Source: Clostridia bacterium (GTDB taxonomy: Bacteria > Bacillota > Clostridia > Oscillospirales > CAG-272). Taken from it: a stretch of DNA of 56,026 nt. Both the position numbers and the translations under genes were made by a program. Location of the stretch: the NCBI GenBank assembly GCA_017502135.1, contig JAFVVP010000009.1, forward strand, positions 1 to 56,026, given 5' to 3'. Below the pieces are notes generated by a model. That model worked only from the letters and a program-made list of their open reading frames with translations, was not told the origin of the DNA and did no database searches. Within the stretch, counting starts at the first letter, position 1. Each line of letters opens with the position of its first letter. Below, piece after piece: positions 8,100 to 16,909 of this stretch.

Positions 8100-8576
8100 T
8101 TACTGTGAATCGTACTGCCCTGCGTATACACCGGCTCCATCCTTCAGGTATACGTGGGTGATCATGCCATCCTCCACGTGAGCGATACAGCGCGTGAGCA
8201 GATAGCTTCCCTGCCATTCACTGCAGACCATCAGAAAGGACGACGGATCCTCCATTGCACCCGTGAGGGAGAACGTCGGCACGAACGTGCCGTTTACATT
8301 GGAAAACGTATCGCCCTCTACGGTAACCGTGCCCTCGTGGGTGGGTGAGCGGAAGAAATACCGTTTTACACGCACGTGAACGGAAACGTCGATCGTCTCT
8401 CCGTAGAGAGCAGTCTCTCCCGCATCCGTTTGGACGAGCGTTTCGGTGTACGTCCTCTCAAACGGGAGTTTGAACCAGATGATCGCAACGATTCCGATCA
8501 CGAACGCCATAAGAATGGCAATTTTCTTCCGGCGGGTAACGACTCTTCGTTCTTCCTTTGGAATTTCTCTCCGCAT
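8100..8576 (-). CDS. Hypothetical protein with one N-terminal membrane anchor
   Basis: 158 residues: a basic start (MRREIPKEERRVVTRRKK), one transmembrane helix (about 19-38), then an extracytoplasmic beta-rich part with many Thr/Val/Tyr. No motif or family is recognised. GGAG lies 7 nt upstream of the ATG. It is co-directional with the HIT gene 37 nt away. It could be a signal-anchored surface protein of the kind common in Clostridia, but function is unknown. Confidence 0.7.
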   Translation of the reverse strand: MRREIPKEERRVVTRRKKIAILMAFVIGIVAIIWFKLPFERTYTETLVQTDAGETALYGETIDVSVHVRVKRYFFRSPTHEGTVTVEGDTFSNVNGTFVPTFSLTGAMEDPSSFLMVCSEWQGSYLLTRCIAHVEDGMITHVYLKDGAGVYAGQYDSQ

Positions 8577-8638
8577 CGCGCATCTCCGTTTTTTCTTTAA
8601 TCATAACATATCAAAATTCAAAAATCAAGAGGCATCCC

Positions 8639-9475
8639 ATGCATAATTCAATGAAGAAGTATAAAGTATTCGACATTCATACACACACCTATCCCGAGGC
8701 GATCGCGGAAAAAGCGGTAACAAATCTCGGGGCTTTTTATAACTTCGTTCCCGAAGGCCTTGGCACCTATGCCGATCTATCGGCGCAGGCAGAGGATAAC
8801 AACGTAAAGGGGTATCTTCTCTTTTCCGTCGCCACCAATGCGCATCAGGTGCAGAAAGTGAATGACTCCATCGCGGCTTTGGCTGAACAATCCCGTAAAG
8901 AGGGCTTTCTCACCGTGGGATTCGCCGGCATGCATCAGGATTTCCCCGATTTTGAGGGAGAGATCGACCGCGTGGAAAAACTCGGGCTGTGCGGCGTAAA
9001 AATCCATCCCGACATCCAGGGGATCGACATCGACGACCCGAGAATGCTCTTGCTTTACGAGATCGTAGAGGGCAGAATGCCCGTCTATTTCCACATCGGC
9101 GACAACCGCCCCCAGTACCGGTTCTCCGAACCGAAAAAACTCCGCCGCGTTCTCGATATGTTCCCAAAACTTGAAGTGGTTGCAGCTCATCTTGGCGGCT
9201 ATAAGTCCGCCGACGAAGCCATCGAATACCTTGCAGGTCACCCGAACGTATGGTACGACACGTCCAGTTCCCTTTGGTATCTCTCAGCCGAGGAGGCCTC
9301 CCGCATTATCGAGGTACTGGGTCACGACCGCGTAATGTTCGGCACCGATTACCCCGTAAAAAATCCGGCAACGGAACTCGAACTCTTCTCCCGCCTTTCT
9401 CTTACACAAGCCCAACGAGAGGACATCCTCTACAATAACGCCATCCGCTTTCTCCGCCTGGAGGATCGCGCATGA
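8639..9475 (+). CDS. Amidohydrolase-family (TIM-barrel) metal-dependent hydrolase
   Basis: 278 residues from the ATG at 8639, 6 nt behind AAGAGG. The open frame further upstream lacks a start signal. The fold is that of amidohydrolase-2 enzymes: metal ligands in FDIHTHTYPE near the N-terminus, GVKIHPDIQ in the middle (Lys and His), VAAHLGG, and the closing Asp in MFGTDYPV. Known relatives are decarboxylases or lactonases acting on small aromatic or sugar acids, and the substrate here is unknown. Its stop overlaps the start of the FkbM-type gene by 4 nt (ATGA), so the two are translationally coupled. Confidence 0.88.
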   Translation: MHNSMKKYKVFDIHTHTYPEAIAEKAVTNLGAFYNFVPEGLGTYADLSAQAEDNNVKGYLLFSVATNAHQVQKVNDSIAALAEQSRKEGFLTVGFAGMHQDFPDFEGEIDRVEKLGLCGVKIHPDIQGIDIDDPRMLLLYEIVEGRMPVYFHIGDNRPQYRFSEPKKLRRVLDMFPKLEVVAAHLGGYKSADEAIEYLAGHPNVWYDTSSSLWYLSAEEASRIIEVLGHDRVMFGTDYPVKNPATELELFSRLSLTQAQREDILYNNAIRFLRLEDRA

Positions 9476-10578
9476 AAGAGCGTCTTGTCGTTGATCTGAA
9501 GAGGGAGGATTCCCTCTGGGAACGTCTTCGTACGGAAACACTCCCGATCGTACTGTACGGAACGGGAAACGGTGCAGATAAAATTATCGACCGGTTAGAA
9601 GCGGTCGGCAGAAAGCCCGCCGGTGTATTCGCAAGCGCGGGATTCGTGCGCCATCGCACGTTCCGCGGTATGCCCGTCGAGTCCTACGAAGATATCGTCA
9701 CACGTCTCGGCGAGGATATCGTTATACTGATTTCGTTCGGCTCTACCCTTCCCAACGTGATCGAACGGATGAAAGAACTGGACGCACGCCATACCGTTTT
9801 CATCCCCGAAGTTCCCCTCATCGGCGGCGAGGTATTTACGTTCGACTATTTTACCGTCCATCTCCCCGAGTTGGAGAGAGCGTATTCCCTTCTCGCAGAC
9901 GACACCTCCCGTGCACTGTACCGGGATATGATCCTCTACCGTCTCACGGGCAAAATGGAATATCTGAGCCGTACGGAAGGGTGGGCAGAATCCCTCTCCC
10001 GCCTTATCGACACGGAAAAGATTGAAACCGCGCTCGACGGCGGTGCGTTCACCGGCGACTCCGCCGCTATGATGCGCTCGGTCTTCCCGCATCTCAAAAC
10101 AATCCTTGCCGCAGAAGCAGATGCACGCACGGTAAAAAAACTGACCGCATACGCCGAGACGACAAACGGCGTTGTGTGTCCTTTCCACACCGCTCTCTGG
10201 GACAAAGAGGATACACTTACCTACTCCGCCTCGGCGAGCCGCGGCGCGGGTGCCGACGGTACAAACCGCCGCGCAAAAACGGTAACGGTAACAGCCGATA
10301 CCATTGACCGGCTGGCAGCCGATTTGCCGCTTCATCTCATTAAACTGGATGTGGAGGGCGCGGAAGAACGCGCGCTTTTAGGTGCAGATACGGTCATCCG
10401 CCGCGATAAACCGGCACTTCTCGTCTCTCTTTATCACAGAACGGAAGATCTCTTTACCTTGCCTCTCACGATCGTCGATCGGTACGAGGGTTATAGCTTA
10501 TCACTCCGCCGTGTGCCGTGCGTACCCGCGTGGGATCTTATGCTGTACGCCGTCCCACATCACCTTTGTCGTATTTGA
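9472..10578 (+). CDS. FkbM-family methyltransferase with an N-terminal nucleotide-binding-like domain
   Basis: 368 residues. Residues about 20-120 look like a Rossmann-type module (VLYGTGNGADKIIDRLE, then a 'fRGMPVESYEDI' stretch) that is often joined to FkbM domains. The SAM-dependent FkbM methyltransferase part lies at about 170-350, with ALDGGAFTGDSAAMM as the SAM-binding loop and LIKLDVEGAEERAL as the FkbM signature. Such enzymes O-methylate sugars or secondary metabolites. The 4-nt overlap with the amidohydrolase gene implies joint expression. The target is unknown. Confidence 0.85.
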   Translation: MKERLVVDLKREDSLWERLRTETLPIVLYGTGNGADKIIDRLEAVGRKPAGVFASAGFVRHRTFRGMPVESYEDIVTRLGEDIVILISFGSTLPNVIERMKELDARHTVFIPEVPLIGGEVFTFDYFTVHLPELERAYSLLADDTSRALYRDMILYRLTGKMEYLSRTEGWAESLSRLIDTEKIETALDGGAFTGDSAAMMRSVFPHLKTILAAEADARTVKKLTAYAETTNGVVCPFHTALWDKEDTLTYSASASRGAGADGTNRRAKTVTVTADTIDRLAADLPLHLIKLDVEGAEERALLGADTVIRRDKPALLVSLYHRTEDLFTLPLTIVDRYEGYSLSLRRVPCVPAWDLMLYAVPHHLCRI

Positions 10579-10623
10579 CAGAATATTTTGTCCCAAAACC
10601 GACTATTTTGGCATCCGCCCCAC

Positions 10624-10652
10624 TTGACATTTGTGAGAGAAAATTGTATAAT
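10624..10652 (+). promoter_or_regulatory. Perfect consensus promoter of the pyr operon
   Basis: TTGACA (10624-10629), 17-nt spacer, TATAAT (10647-10652). Transcription should start near 10659, directly upstream of the PyrR-type hairpin. Confidence 0.88.
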
Positions 10653-10662
10653 ATGTAAGATA

Positions 10663-10700
10663 AAAATCTTTAAGCGGTACAGAGAGACCGGCAAGATTTA
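10663..10700 (+). promoter_or_regulatory. PyrR-binding-loop-type RNA element in the pyr leader
   Basis: The lower stem AAATCTT/AAGATTT (10664-10670/10693-10699) is perfect, and the upper stem CGGT/ACCG (10675-10678/10687-10690) encloses the purine-rich loop ACAGAGAG. This matches the PyrR recognition hairpin (a CAGAGAG terminal loop over an interrupted stem) known in Firmicutes pyr leaders, where UMP-bound PyrR shuts off expression. No pyrR gene is in the window. Confidence 0.72.
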
Positions 10701-10764
10701 AAAAGCATCGGTGATAGGGCGGTTTTACGCCGTTTTATCGCTCTGCCCTCTTGTCCGTCCATCG

Positions 10765-10777
10765 CTCCGCTCCGGAG
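10765..10777 (+). promoter_or_regulatory. Small hairpin over the pyrC ribosome-binding site
   Basis: CTCCG/CGGAG with a 3-nt loop. The 3' arm is the start of the GGAGGA site of pyrC. A GC-rich inverted stretch around 10717-10752 precedes it but lacks a good T tract. Control may therefore act at translation as much as at transcription. Confidence 0.5.
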
Positions 10778-10782
10778 GAAGT

Positions 10783-12042
10783 ATGAACGTTTATTTTGCC
10801 AAAGACACAGTCATCGGTGAGAAGAAAACATCTTTTATCTCCGACGGTTCGTTTCCTCATTATGAAAATTTAAATATGAATCACGCTGTTCTTCAGACGG
10901 CGTCCTGTTTTGTTCTTCCCAGTTTCGCGGATGTGCACGTTCATCTCCGTGAGCCGGGATTTTCTTATAAGGAGACGATTCCCTCCGGCACCGCCGCCGC
11001 AGCGAGAGGCGGCTATACCGCCGTCTGTGCGATGCCGAATCTGAATCCCGTACCCGACTCGGACGAGCATCTTGCCGCCGAGGAAACCCTGATACGGGAA
11101 AGCGCAAAGATCGACGTATTCCCTTACGGTGCGATCACCGTGGGGCAGAAAGGCGAACAGCTCGCTGATATGGATGCTATGGCGTCCCGCGTCATCGCTT
11201 TTTCGGATGACGGCCGCGGCGTGCAGGATGAAGATATGATGCGCCGTGCCATGCTGAAAGCCAAATCGCTCGGCAAGATGATCGTCGCGCACTGCGAGGT
11301 AAACGAACTCCTCCACGGCGGATGCATCCACGACGGCGCATATGCCAAGGCGCACGGACTCCCCGGCATCTCAAGCGAGAGCGAGTGGCGGCAGGTAGAG
11401 AGAGATCTAAGGCTCTCCGCCGAGATCGGCTGCCCGTATCACGTCTGTCACATTTCCACAAAGGAAAGCGTACGACTCATCCGTGAGGCAAAAACTGCAG
11501 GCGTTGACGTAACGTGCGAGACGGCACCGCATTACCTGCTCATGCACGACGGCATCCTCAAAGACGAGGGTCGATTCAAGATGAATCCCCCGCTTCGTGC
11601 CGAAGCCGACAGGGACGCACTTCTCGAAGGCATCGTCGACGGCACGATAGATATGATCGCTACAGACCACGCGCCCCACTCCGCGGAGGAAAAGTCCAAA
11701 GGACTCCTCGGCTCGAGCATGGGTATCGTGGGCATCGAGACGGCGTTCCCTCTCCTTTACACCTACCTCGTGCGCCGCGGTGTGATTTCTCTCGAGAAAC
11801 TCGTGTCGCTCATGAGCGACAACCCCAGAGCGCGGTTCGGCATCACGGGCGGCCTTGAAAACGGCTGTTTCACCGTCTTCGATCCCGAAGCGGTCTATGA
11901 GATTGATCCGGCCGAATTCCTCTCTATGGGAAAAAGCACGCCCTTTGCCGGCTGGCAGGTGCACGGCCGATGCAGAATGACCGTCTCTCACGGCAAGATC
12001 GTGTACGACGACGGCACCGTCCGCCCGACGGCAGAAGCATAA
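10783..12042 (+). CDS. pyrC: Dihydroorotase
   Basis: Cyclises N-carbamoyl-aspartate to dihydroorotate, the third step of UMP synthesis. 419 residues from the ATG at 10783, placed 5 nt behind GGAGGA. The longer open frame starting at 10711 runs through the leader and is rejected. Metal ligands are visible in ADVHVHLREPGF (His52, His54) and in the late ATDHAPHS motif, and an intermediate AHCE block is present. This is the type I (Gram-positive PyrC) form. It is the first gene of the operon and sits under the PyrR-type leader. carB follows after 44 nt, where carA would often sit. Confidence 0.95.
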   Translation: MNVYFAKDTVIGEKKTSFISDGSFPHYENLNMNHAVLQTASCFVLPSFADVHVHLREPGFSYKETIPSGTAAAARGGYTAVCAMPNLNPVPDSDEHLAAEETLIRESAKIDVFPYGAITVGQKGEQLADMDAMASRVIAFSDDGRGVQDEDMMRRAMLKAKSLGKMIVAHCEVNELLHGGCIHDGAYAKAHGLPGISSESEWRQVERDLRLSAEIGCPYHVCHISTKESVRLIREAKTAGVDVTCETAPHYLLMHDGILKDEGRFKMNPPLRAEADRDALLEGIVDGTIDMIATDHAPHSAEEKSKGLLGSSMGIVGIETAFPLLYTYLVRRGVISLEKLVSLMSDNPRARFGITGGLENGCFTVFDPEAVYEIDPAEFLSMGKSTPFAGWQVHGRCRMTVSHGKIVYDDGTVRPTAEA

Positions 12043-12086
12043 ACATTGATAAAAAACTGATTCTATATATATGGGAGATGACGAGT

Positions 12087-15000
12087 ATGGCAAAAAGAAC
12101 AGACATTAAGAAAATTATGATTATCGGCTCCGGTCCGATCGTGATCGGTCAGGCGGCTGAGTTTGATTACGCAGGCACGCAGGCCTGCCTTGCTCTCAAG
12201 GAAGAGGGGTATGAAGTCGTTCTTCTGAACTCCAACCCTGCGACGATCATGACGGACACGTCTATCGCGGATAAGGTATACATGGAACCCTTGACGCTTG
12301 AATACGTCGCCCGTATTATGCGCACCGAACGCCCCGACGCCATCATCCCCGGCATCGGCGGACAGACCGGTCTCAACCTTGCCATGCAGCTCGAAAAGAA
12401 AGGCATCCTCAAAGAGTGCCAGTGCGAGCTTCTCGGCACCAGCAGTGAAAGTATTGAGCGCGCCGAGGACCGCCAGCTCTTCAAAGAATTATGTGAAGAG
12501 ATCGGCGAACCCGTCATTCCCTCCGAGATCACCTACTCTATCGAGGAAGCAAAGAAAGCGGCGGCTCGCATCGGTTATCCCGTCGTGCTCCGTCCCGCGT
12601 TCACGCTTGGCGGCACCGGCGGCGGCTTTGCTTACTCGGAAGAAGAACTCGCAGAAACCGCGGAAAACGCGTTCAAGCTCTCGCCCGTGCATCAGGTACT
12701 CATTGAGAAGAGCGTGCGCGGCTACAAAGAGATTGAATTTGAAGTTATGCGCGACGGCACCGATCGCGCCATCACGATCTGCGGTATGGAAAACATCGAC
12801 CCCGTCGGCGTTCACACCGGCGACTCGATCGTTGTCGCACCGATCATGACGCTCAGCGACGCGGATTTCAATATGCTCCGCGAAAGTGCTCTCAAAATCA
12901 TCCGTTCGCTTAAGATCGAAGGCGGATGCAACGTGCAGTACGCGCTTGATCCGCACTCCTCTCAGTACTATCTCATCGAAGTAAACCCCCGCGTGTCCCG
13001 TTCCTCGGCACTCGCATCGAAGGCAAGCGGATACCCTATCGCTCGCGTTACCGCCAAGATCGCCGTAGGCATGACGCTTGAAGAAATCAAGATCGCCAAC
13101 ACCAACGCGGCGTTCGAGCCAGTTCTCGATTACGTGATCGCAAAGCTCCCCCGTTTCCCGTTCGACAAATTTGCCACTGCCACCAACAAACTGGGCACGC
13201 AAATGAAAGCCACCGGCGAGATCATGGCGATCGGCTCCACTTTGGAGGAGAGCCTTCTCAAAGCGATCCGTTCGCTCGAGACCGGCGTGAACCACCTCTA
13301 CATGGCGAAGTTCGACAAAAAATCCACCGAAGAGCTTCTCGAATATATCAGCGAATTCCACGACGATACAATCTTCGCCGCAGCTGAACTGTTCCGCCGC
13401 GGTGTGAGCGTTGACGAGATCCACAACATCACCAAGATCACGCCCTACTTCCTTGAAGCGATCAAGGGAATCGTCGAGTACGAATCCGTCATCGCCGAAA
13501 GCAAAGGCGATCTCACCGTTCTCCGCGAAGCGAAGAAGATCGGCTTCTGTGATGCGTATATCGCAAAGCTGTGGGGCATGAGCGAGAAGGAAATCTACAA
13601 AACCCGTATAGATGAAAAGATCCTGCCCGTATTCCGTATGGTAGATACCTGCCACACGGGTGCCTATATCCCCTACTTCTATTCGAGCTATCACGGTGAG
13701 AATCAGTCCGTCGTAACGAATCGCAAGAAAGCGGTCGTCCTCGGCGCGGGCCCGATCCGCATCGGTCAGGGCGTGGAATTCGACTACTCCACCGTGCACG
13801 CCGTACAGACGATCCGCGACGCGGGATACGAATCCATCATCATCAACAACAACCCCGAAACGGTTTCCACCGACTACACGACGGCGGATAAGCTGTACTT
13901 TGAGCCCCTCACGCCTGAGGACGTTATGAACATTCTCCTTTACGAAAACGCCACCGACGTCATTGCCTCTCTCGGCGGTCAGACCGCCATCAATCTCGCC
14001 GAGCCGCTTATGAAGCGCGGCGTTACCATCATCGGTACGGACGTAAAGGCAATCGACCGCGCGGAAAACCGCGATTCGTTTGAGCGGATTCTGCATGAAC
14101 TCAAGATTCCCGAACCGGAAGGACACGCCGTTACCAACATCGAAGACGGCGTCAAGACCGCCGCTATGGTAGGCTATCCCGTACTCGTGCGCCCGAGTTT
14201 CGTTCTGGGCGGACGCGCCATGCAGATCGTTACGAACGAGGCACAACTCAGACAGTACCTCAAAACCGCCGTTGAGATCGACGAGGACAAGCCCGTTCTG
14301 GTCGACCACTACATCCGCGGCAAAGAGGTCGAAGTCGACGCTATCTGCGACGGACGCGACGTATTCGTCCCCGGCATCATGGAATTGGTAGAGCGCACCG
14401 GCGTACACTCCGGCGACTCGATCAGCGTATATCCTACGTTCAGCATTTCCAATAAAGTCAAGGGCATCATCCTCGATTACGCCAAGAAACTCGGCCTCGG
14501 CATCGGTATCGTGGGCCTTTACAACATCCAGTTCATCGTGGATGAAAAAGAAAACGTATTCGTTATCGAAGTAAACCCCCGCTCCTCCCGTACCGTTCCC
14601 TTCCTTTCGAAGGCGACCGGCTACAGCCTTGCCGATATTGCCACGAACGTAATTCTCGGAAAATCTCTGAAAGAACAGGGCATCTTCACCCTTTATCCTG
14701 AAGAGAAGAAGCGCTGGTACGTCAAGGTTCCCGTATTCTCGTTCGCGAAACTCCGCGGGCTGGACGCATACCTCTCCCCTGAGATGAAATCCACCGGCGA
14801 AGCGATCGGCTACGACGACCGTCTCGACCGCGCGCTTTACAAGGCGCTCCAGGCATCGGGCATGGAGCTGCAGAACTACGGCACGATTCTGGCATCCATT
14901 GCCGATCGCGACAAAGAGGAGGCACTGCCCCTCATCCGCCGCTTCTACGACCTCGGATTCAACATTGAAGCGACCGAAGGCACGGCAAACTTCTTACGCG

Positions 15001-15260
15001 AGCACGGCATCCGTACCCGCATCCGTAAGAAGATCGGCGTGGACGCGGACGACATTCCAAACGCGATCCGTCAGGGACATATCGCCTACGTAATCAACAC
15101 GCGCGATATTGATTCGATGGGACAGCAGGCAGACGGACACCAGATCCGCAGATGCGCCACGGAAAACGGCGTGACGATGTTCACAGCCCTCGACACCGTG
15201 CGCGTACTTTTGGACGTGCTGGAGCAGACCACGCTGCGCATCTCCACCATCGACGCATAA
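12087..15260 (+). CDS. carB: Carbamoyl-phosphate synthase large subunit
   Basis: Makes carbamoyl phosphate from bicarbonate, ATP and ammonia. 1057 residues, close to the usual ~1070. It has two tandem ATP-grasp halves, each opening with a dinucleotide-like loop (IGSGPIVIGQAAEFDYAG at the N-terminus; LGAGPIRIGQGVEFDYS at about 549). The C-terminal allosteric MGS-like domain spans roughly 930-1057. The start is the ATG at 12087, 9 nt behind GGGAG. An ATG 9 nt upstream is too close to that site. The glutaminase subunit gene carA, normally the partner that feeds ammonia to this protein, is absent from the operon and from the whole window. Confidence 0.96.
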   Translation: MAKRTDIKKIMIIGSGPIVIGQAAEFDYAGTQACLALKEEGYEVVLLNSNPATIMTDTSIADKVYMEPLTLEYVARIMRTERPDAIIPGIGGQTGLNLAMQLEKKGILKECQCELLGTSSESIERAEDRQLFKELCEEIGEPVIPSEITYSIEEAKKAAARIGYPVVLRPAFTLGGTGGGFAYSEEELAETAENAFKLSPVHQVLIEKSVRGYKEIEFEVMRDGTDRAITICGMENIDPVGVHTGDSIVVAPIMTLSDADFNMLRESALKIIRSLKIEGGCNVQYALDPHSSQYYLIEVNPRVSRSSALASKASGYPIARVTAKIAVGMTLEEIKIANTNAAFEPVLDYVIAKLPRFPFDKFATATNKLGTQMKATGEIMAIGSTLEESLLKAIRSLETGVNHLYMAKFDKKSTEELLEYISEFHDDTIFAAAELFRRGVSVDEIHNITKITPYFLEAIKGIVEYESVIAESKGDLTVLREAKKIGFCDAYIAKLWGMSEKEIYKTRIDEKILPVFRMVDTCHTGAYIPYFYSSYHGENQSVVTNRKKAVVLGAGPIRIGQGVEFDYSTVHAVQTIRDAGYESIIINNNPETVSTDYTTADKLYFEPLTPEDVMNILLYENATDVIASLGGQTAINLAEPLMKRGVTIIGTDVKAIDRAENRDSFERILHELKIPEPEGHAVTNIEDGVKTAAMVGYPVLVRPSFVLGGRAMQIVTNEAQLRQYLKTAVEIDEDKPVLVDHYIRGKEVEVDAICDGRDVFVPGIMELVERTGVHSGDSISVYPTFSISNKVKGIILDYAKKLGLGIGIVGLYNIQFIVDEKENVFVIEVNPRSSRTVPFLSKATGYSLADIATNVILGKSLKEQGIFTLYPEEKKRWYVKVPVFSFAKLRGLDAYLSPEMKSTGEAIGYDDRLDRALYKALQASGMELQNYGTILASIADRDKEEALPLIRRFYDLGFNIEATEGTANFLREHGIRTRIRKKIGVDADDIPNAIRQGHIAYVINTRDIDSMGQQADGHQIRRCATENGVTMFTALDTVRVLLDVLEQTTLRISTIDA

Positions 15261-15269
15261 GAGGACGAT

Positions 15270-16004
15270 ATGAAACAGGGACTTTTTACAATCACAGAAA
15301 ACACCGCCTTGACGCGGGATATGTATAAGCTGGTACTTGCGGGCGATACATCGGACATCACCGCACCCGGACAGTTTGTAAATATCAAGTTGAACGGGTT
15401 TTTCCTCCGCCGTCCGATCTCCGTATGCGATTCCGAGCCGGGTAAACTCACCCTTCTCTACAAGGTAGTCGGCCGCGGAACGGAGGCTATGGCTGAGATG
15501 AAAACCGGTGAAACGCTCGACATCCTGACCGGTCTTGGCAACGGCTATGACGTAACGAAAGCGGGAGACCGCCCCCTGCTCATCGGAGGCGGCGCGGGTG
15601 TTCCCCCCATGTATCTCCTCGCACGGAAGCTTATCGCACAGGGTAAACACGTTACCGTCATCATGGGATTCAACACCGCCGCCGAGGTGTATTACAAAGA
15701 CGAATTTGAGAAAATCGGCGCCACGGTCTTCGTCACCACCGCAGACGGCACCCAAGGTATAAAGGGATTCGTTACCGCGGCGATGTCCGAGGTCGGAGAC
15801 TGCACCTACATCTACACCTGCGGCCCCGAGCCGATGCTGAAAGCCGTATACAACGCGTCCGGCGTCAGCGGCGAATACAGTTTTGAGGAGCGCATGGGAT
15901 GCGGTTTCGGCGCATGCATGGGATGCTCCTGTAAAACGAAGTACGGCAACAAGCGCATCTGCCGCGACGGTCCGGTACTGACAAAGGAGGAGATCATCTG
16001 GTGA
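15270..16004 (+). CDS. pyrK: Dihydroorotate dehydrogenase B, electron-transfer subunit
   Basis: 244 residues carrying FAD and a [2Fe-2S] cluster, passing electrons from dihydroorotate (via PyrD) to NAD+. The FAD motif is RRPISVCDSE, the pyridine-nucleotide loop is IGGGAGVPPMYLLA, and a CGPEPML block follows. The C-terminal cluster ligands are the four Cys after 'FEERMG' (C-x4-C-x2-C spacing, then a last Cys in KRICRDGP). It starts 9 nt after carB and overlaps pyrD by 4 nt, in line with a 1:1 complex. Confidence 0.95.
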   Translation: MKQGLFTITENTALTRDMYKLVLAGDTSDITAPGQFVNIKLNGFFLRRPISVCDSEPGKLTLLYKVVGRGTEAMAEMKTGETLDILTGLGNGYDVTKAGDRPLLIGGGAGVPPMYLLARKLIAQGKHVTVIMGFNTAAEVYYKDEFEKIGATVFVTTADGTQGIKGFVTAAMSEVGDCTYIYTCGPEPMLKAVYNASGVSGEYSFEERMGCGFGACMGCSCKTKYGNKRICRDGPVLTKEEIIW

Positions 16005-16909
16005 ATACGAAAATCACACTCTCCGGCGTAACGCTCAAAAACCCCATCATCCCTGCGAGCGGTACGTTCGGATACGGATATGAATTTGCCGAGCTCTATG
16101 ACATCAACGTTCTCGGCTCGCTCTCCTTCAAGGGAACGACGAAAGAGCCGCGCTTCGGCAACCCAACGCCCCGCATCGCCGAGTGCCCCTCGGGCATGAT
16201 CAATGCCGTAGGTCTTCAGAACCCCGGCATTGATGCGGTAATCACGGAAGAACTCCCCCGCCTGCGCTCCGTTTTCGAGGGGCCGATCATTGCCAACATC
16301 GGCGGATTTTCCGTCGAGGAATACGTCCACTGCTCAGAGCGGATCGACAAAGAAGACGGTGTCGCTATTATTGAAGTCAACATCAGCTGTCCGAACGTAC
16401 ACGGCGGTGGCATGAGTTTCGGAACTTCTCCCGAAGCAGCGGCAGAAGTAACGCGCGCCGTCAAAGCGGTTACGAAAAAGCCGGTATACATCAAGCTCTC
16501 CCCCAACGTAACGGATATCGTATCGATTTCCAAAGCGTGCGAAGAAGCGGGGGCTGACGGCATCAGCATGATCAACACGCTTCTCGGCATGCGGATCGAT
16601 TTGAAAAGAAAACAGCCGATCATCAAGAATAAAATGGGCGGCTTCTCGGGCAATGCCATCTTCCCGGTAGCGCTCCGTATGATCTATCAGGTTTACGAAG
16701 CCGTAAAGATCCCGATCATCGGTATCGGCGGCGTTTCGTCCGCCGAGGACGTCATTGAGATGATGCTGGCAGGCGCCCGTGCCGTTCAGATCGGTGCTGC
16801 GAATCTCGTGGATCCGTTTATCTGCCGCGATATCGTAAACGATCTGCCGAACGTTATGAAAAAATACGGGATCGACGATCTCGAATCAATTATCGGAGGT
16901 GCTCACTAA
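16001..16909 (+). CDS. pyrD: Dihydroorotate dehydrogenase B, catalytic subunit (class 1B)
   Basis: 302 residues, FMN-containing TIM barrel oxidising dihydroorotate to orotate. The class-1 active-site loop NISCPNVHGGGMSFG carries the Cys base typical of 1A/1B enzymes. The phosphate-binding IGIGGVSSAEDVIEM and VQIGAA motifs are present. It starts with GTG inside the pyrK stop (GTGA overlap), so it is coupled to its electron-transfer partner. PyrK next door identifies it as the NAD-linked 1B type. Confidence 0.96.
   Translation: MNTKITLSGVTLKNPIIPASGTFGYGYEFAELYDINVLGSLSFKGTTKEPRFGNPTPRIAECPSGMINAVGLQNPGIDAVITEELPRLRSVFEGPIIANIGGFSVEEYVHCSERIDKEDGVAIIEVNISCPNVHGGGMSFGTSPEAAAEVTRAVKAVTKKPVYIKLSPNVTDIVSISKACEEAGADGISMINTLLGMRIDLKRKQPIIKNKMGGFSGNAIFPVALRMIYQVYEAVKIPIIGIGGVSSAEDVIEMMLAGARAVQIGAANLVDPFICRDIVNDLPNVMKKYGIDDLESIIGGAH

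Noticed and set aside
12489-14408. A 639-codon open frame antisense to carB
   Set aside because: It lies wholly inside a full-length carB, has no ribosome site or recognisable domain, and mirrors carB codon bias.
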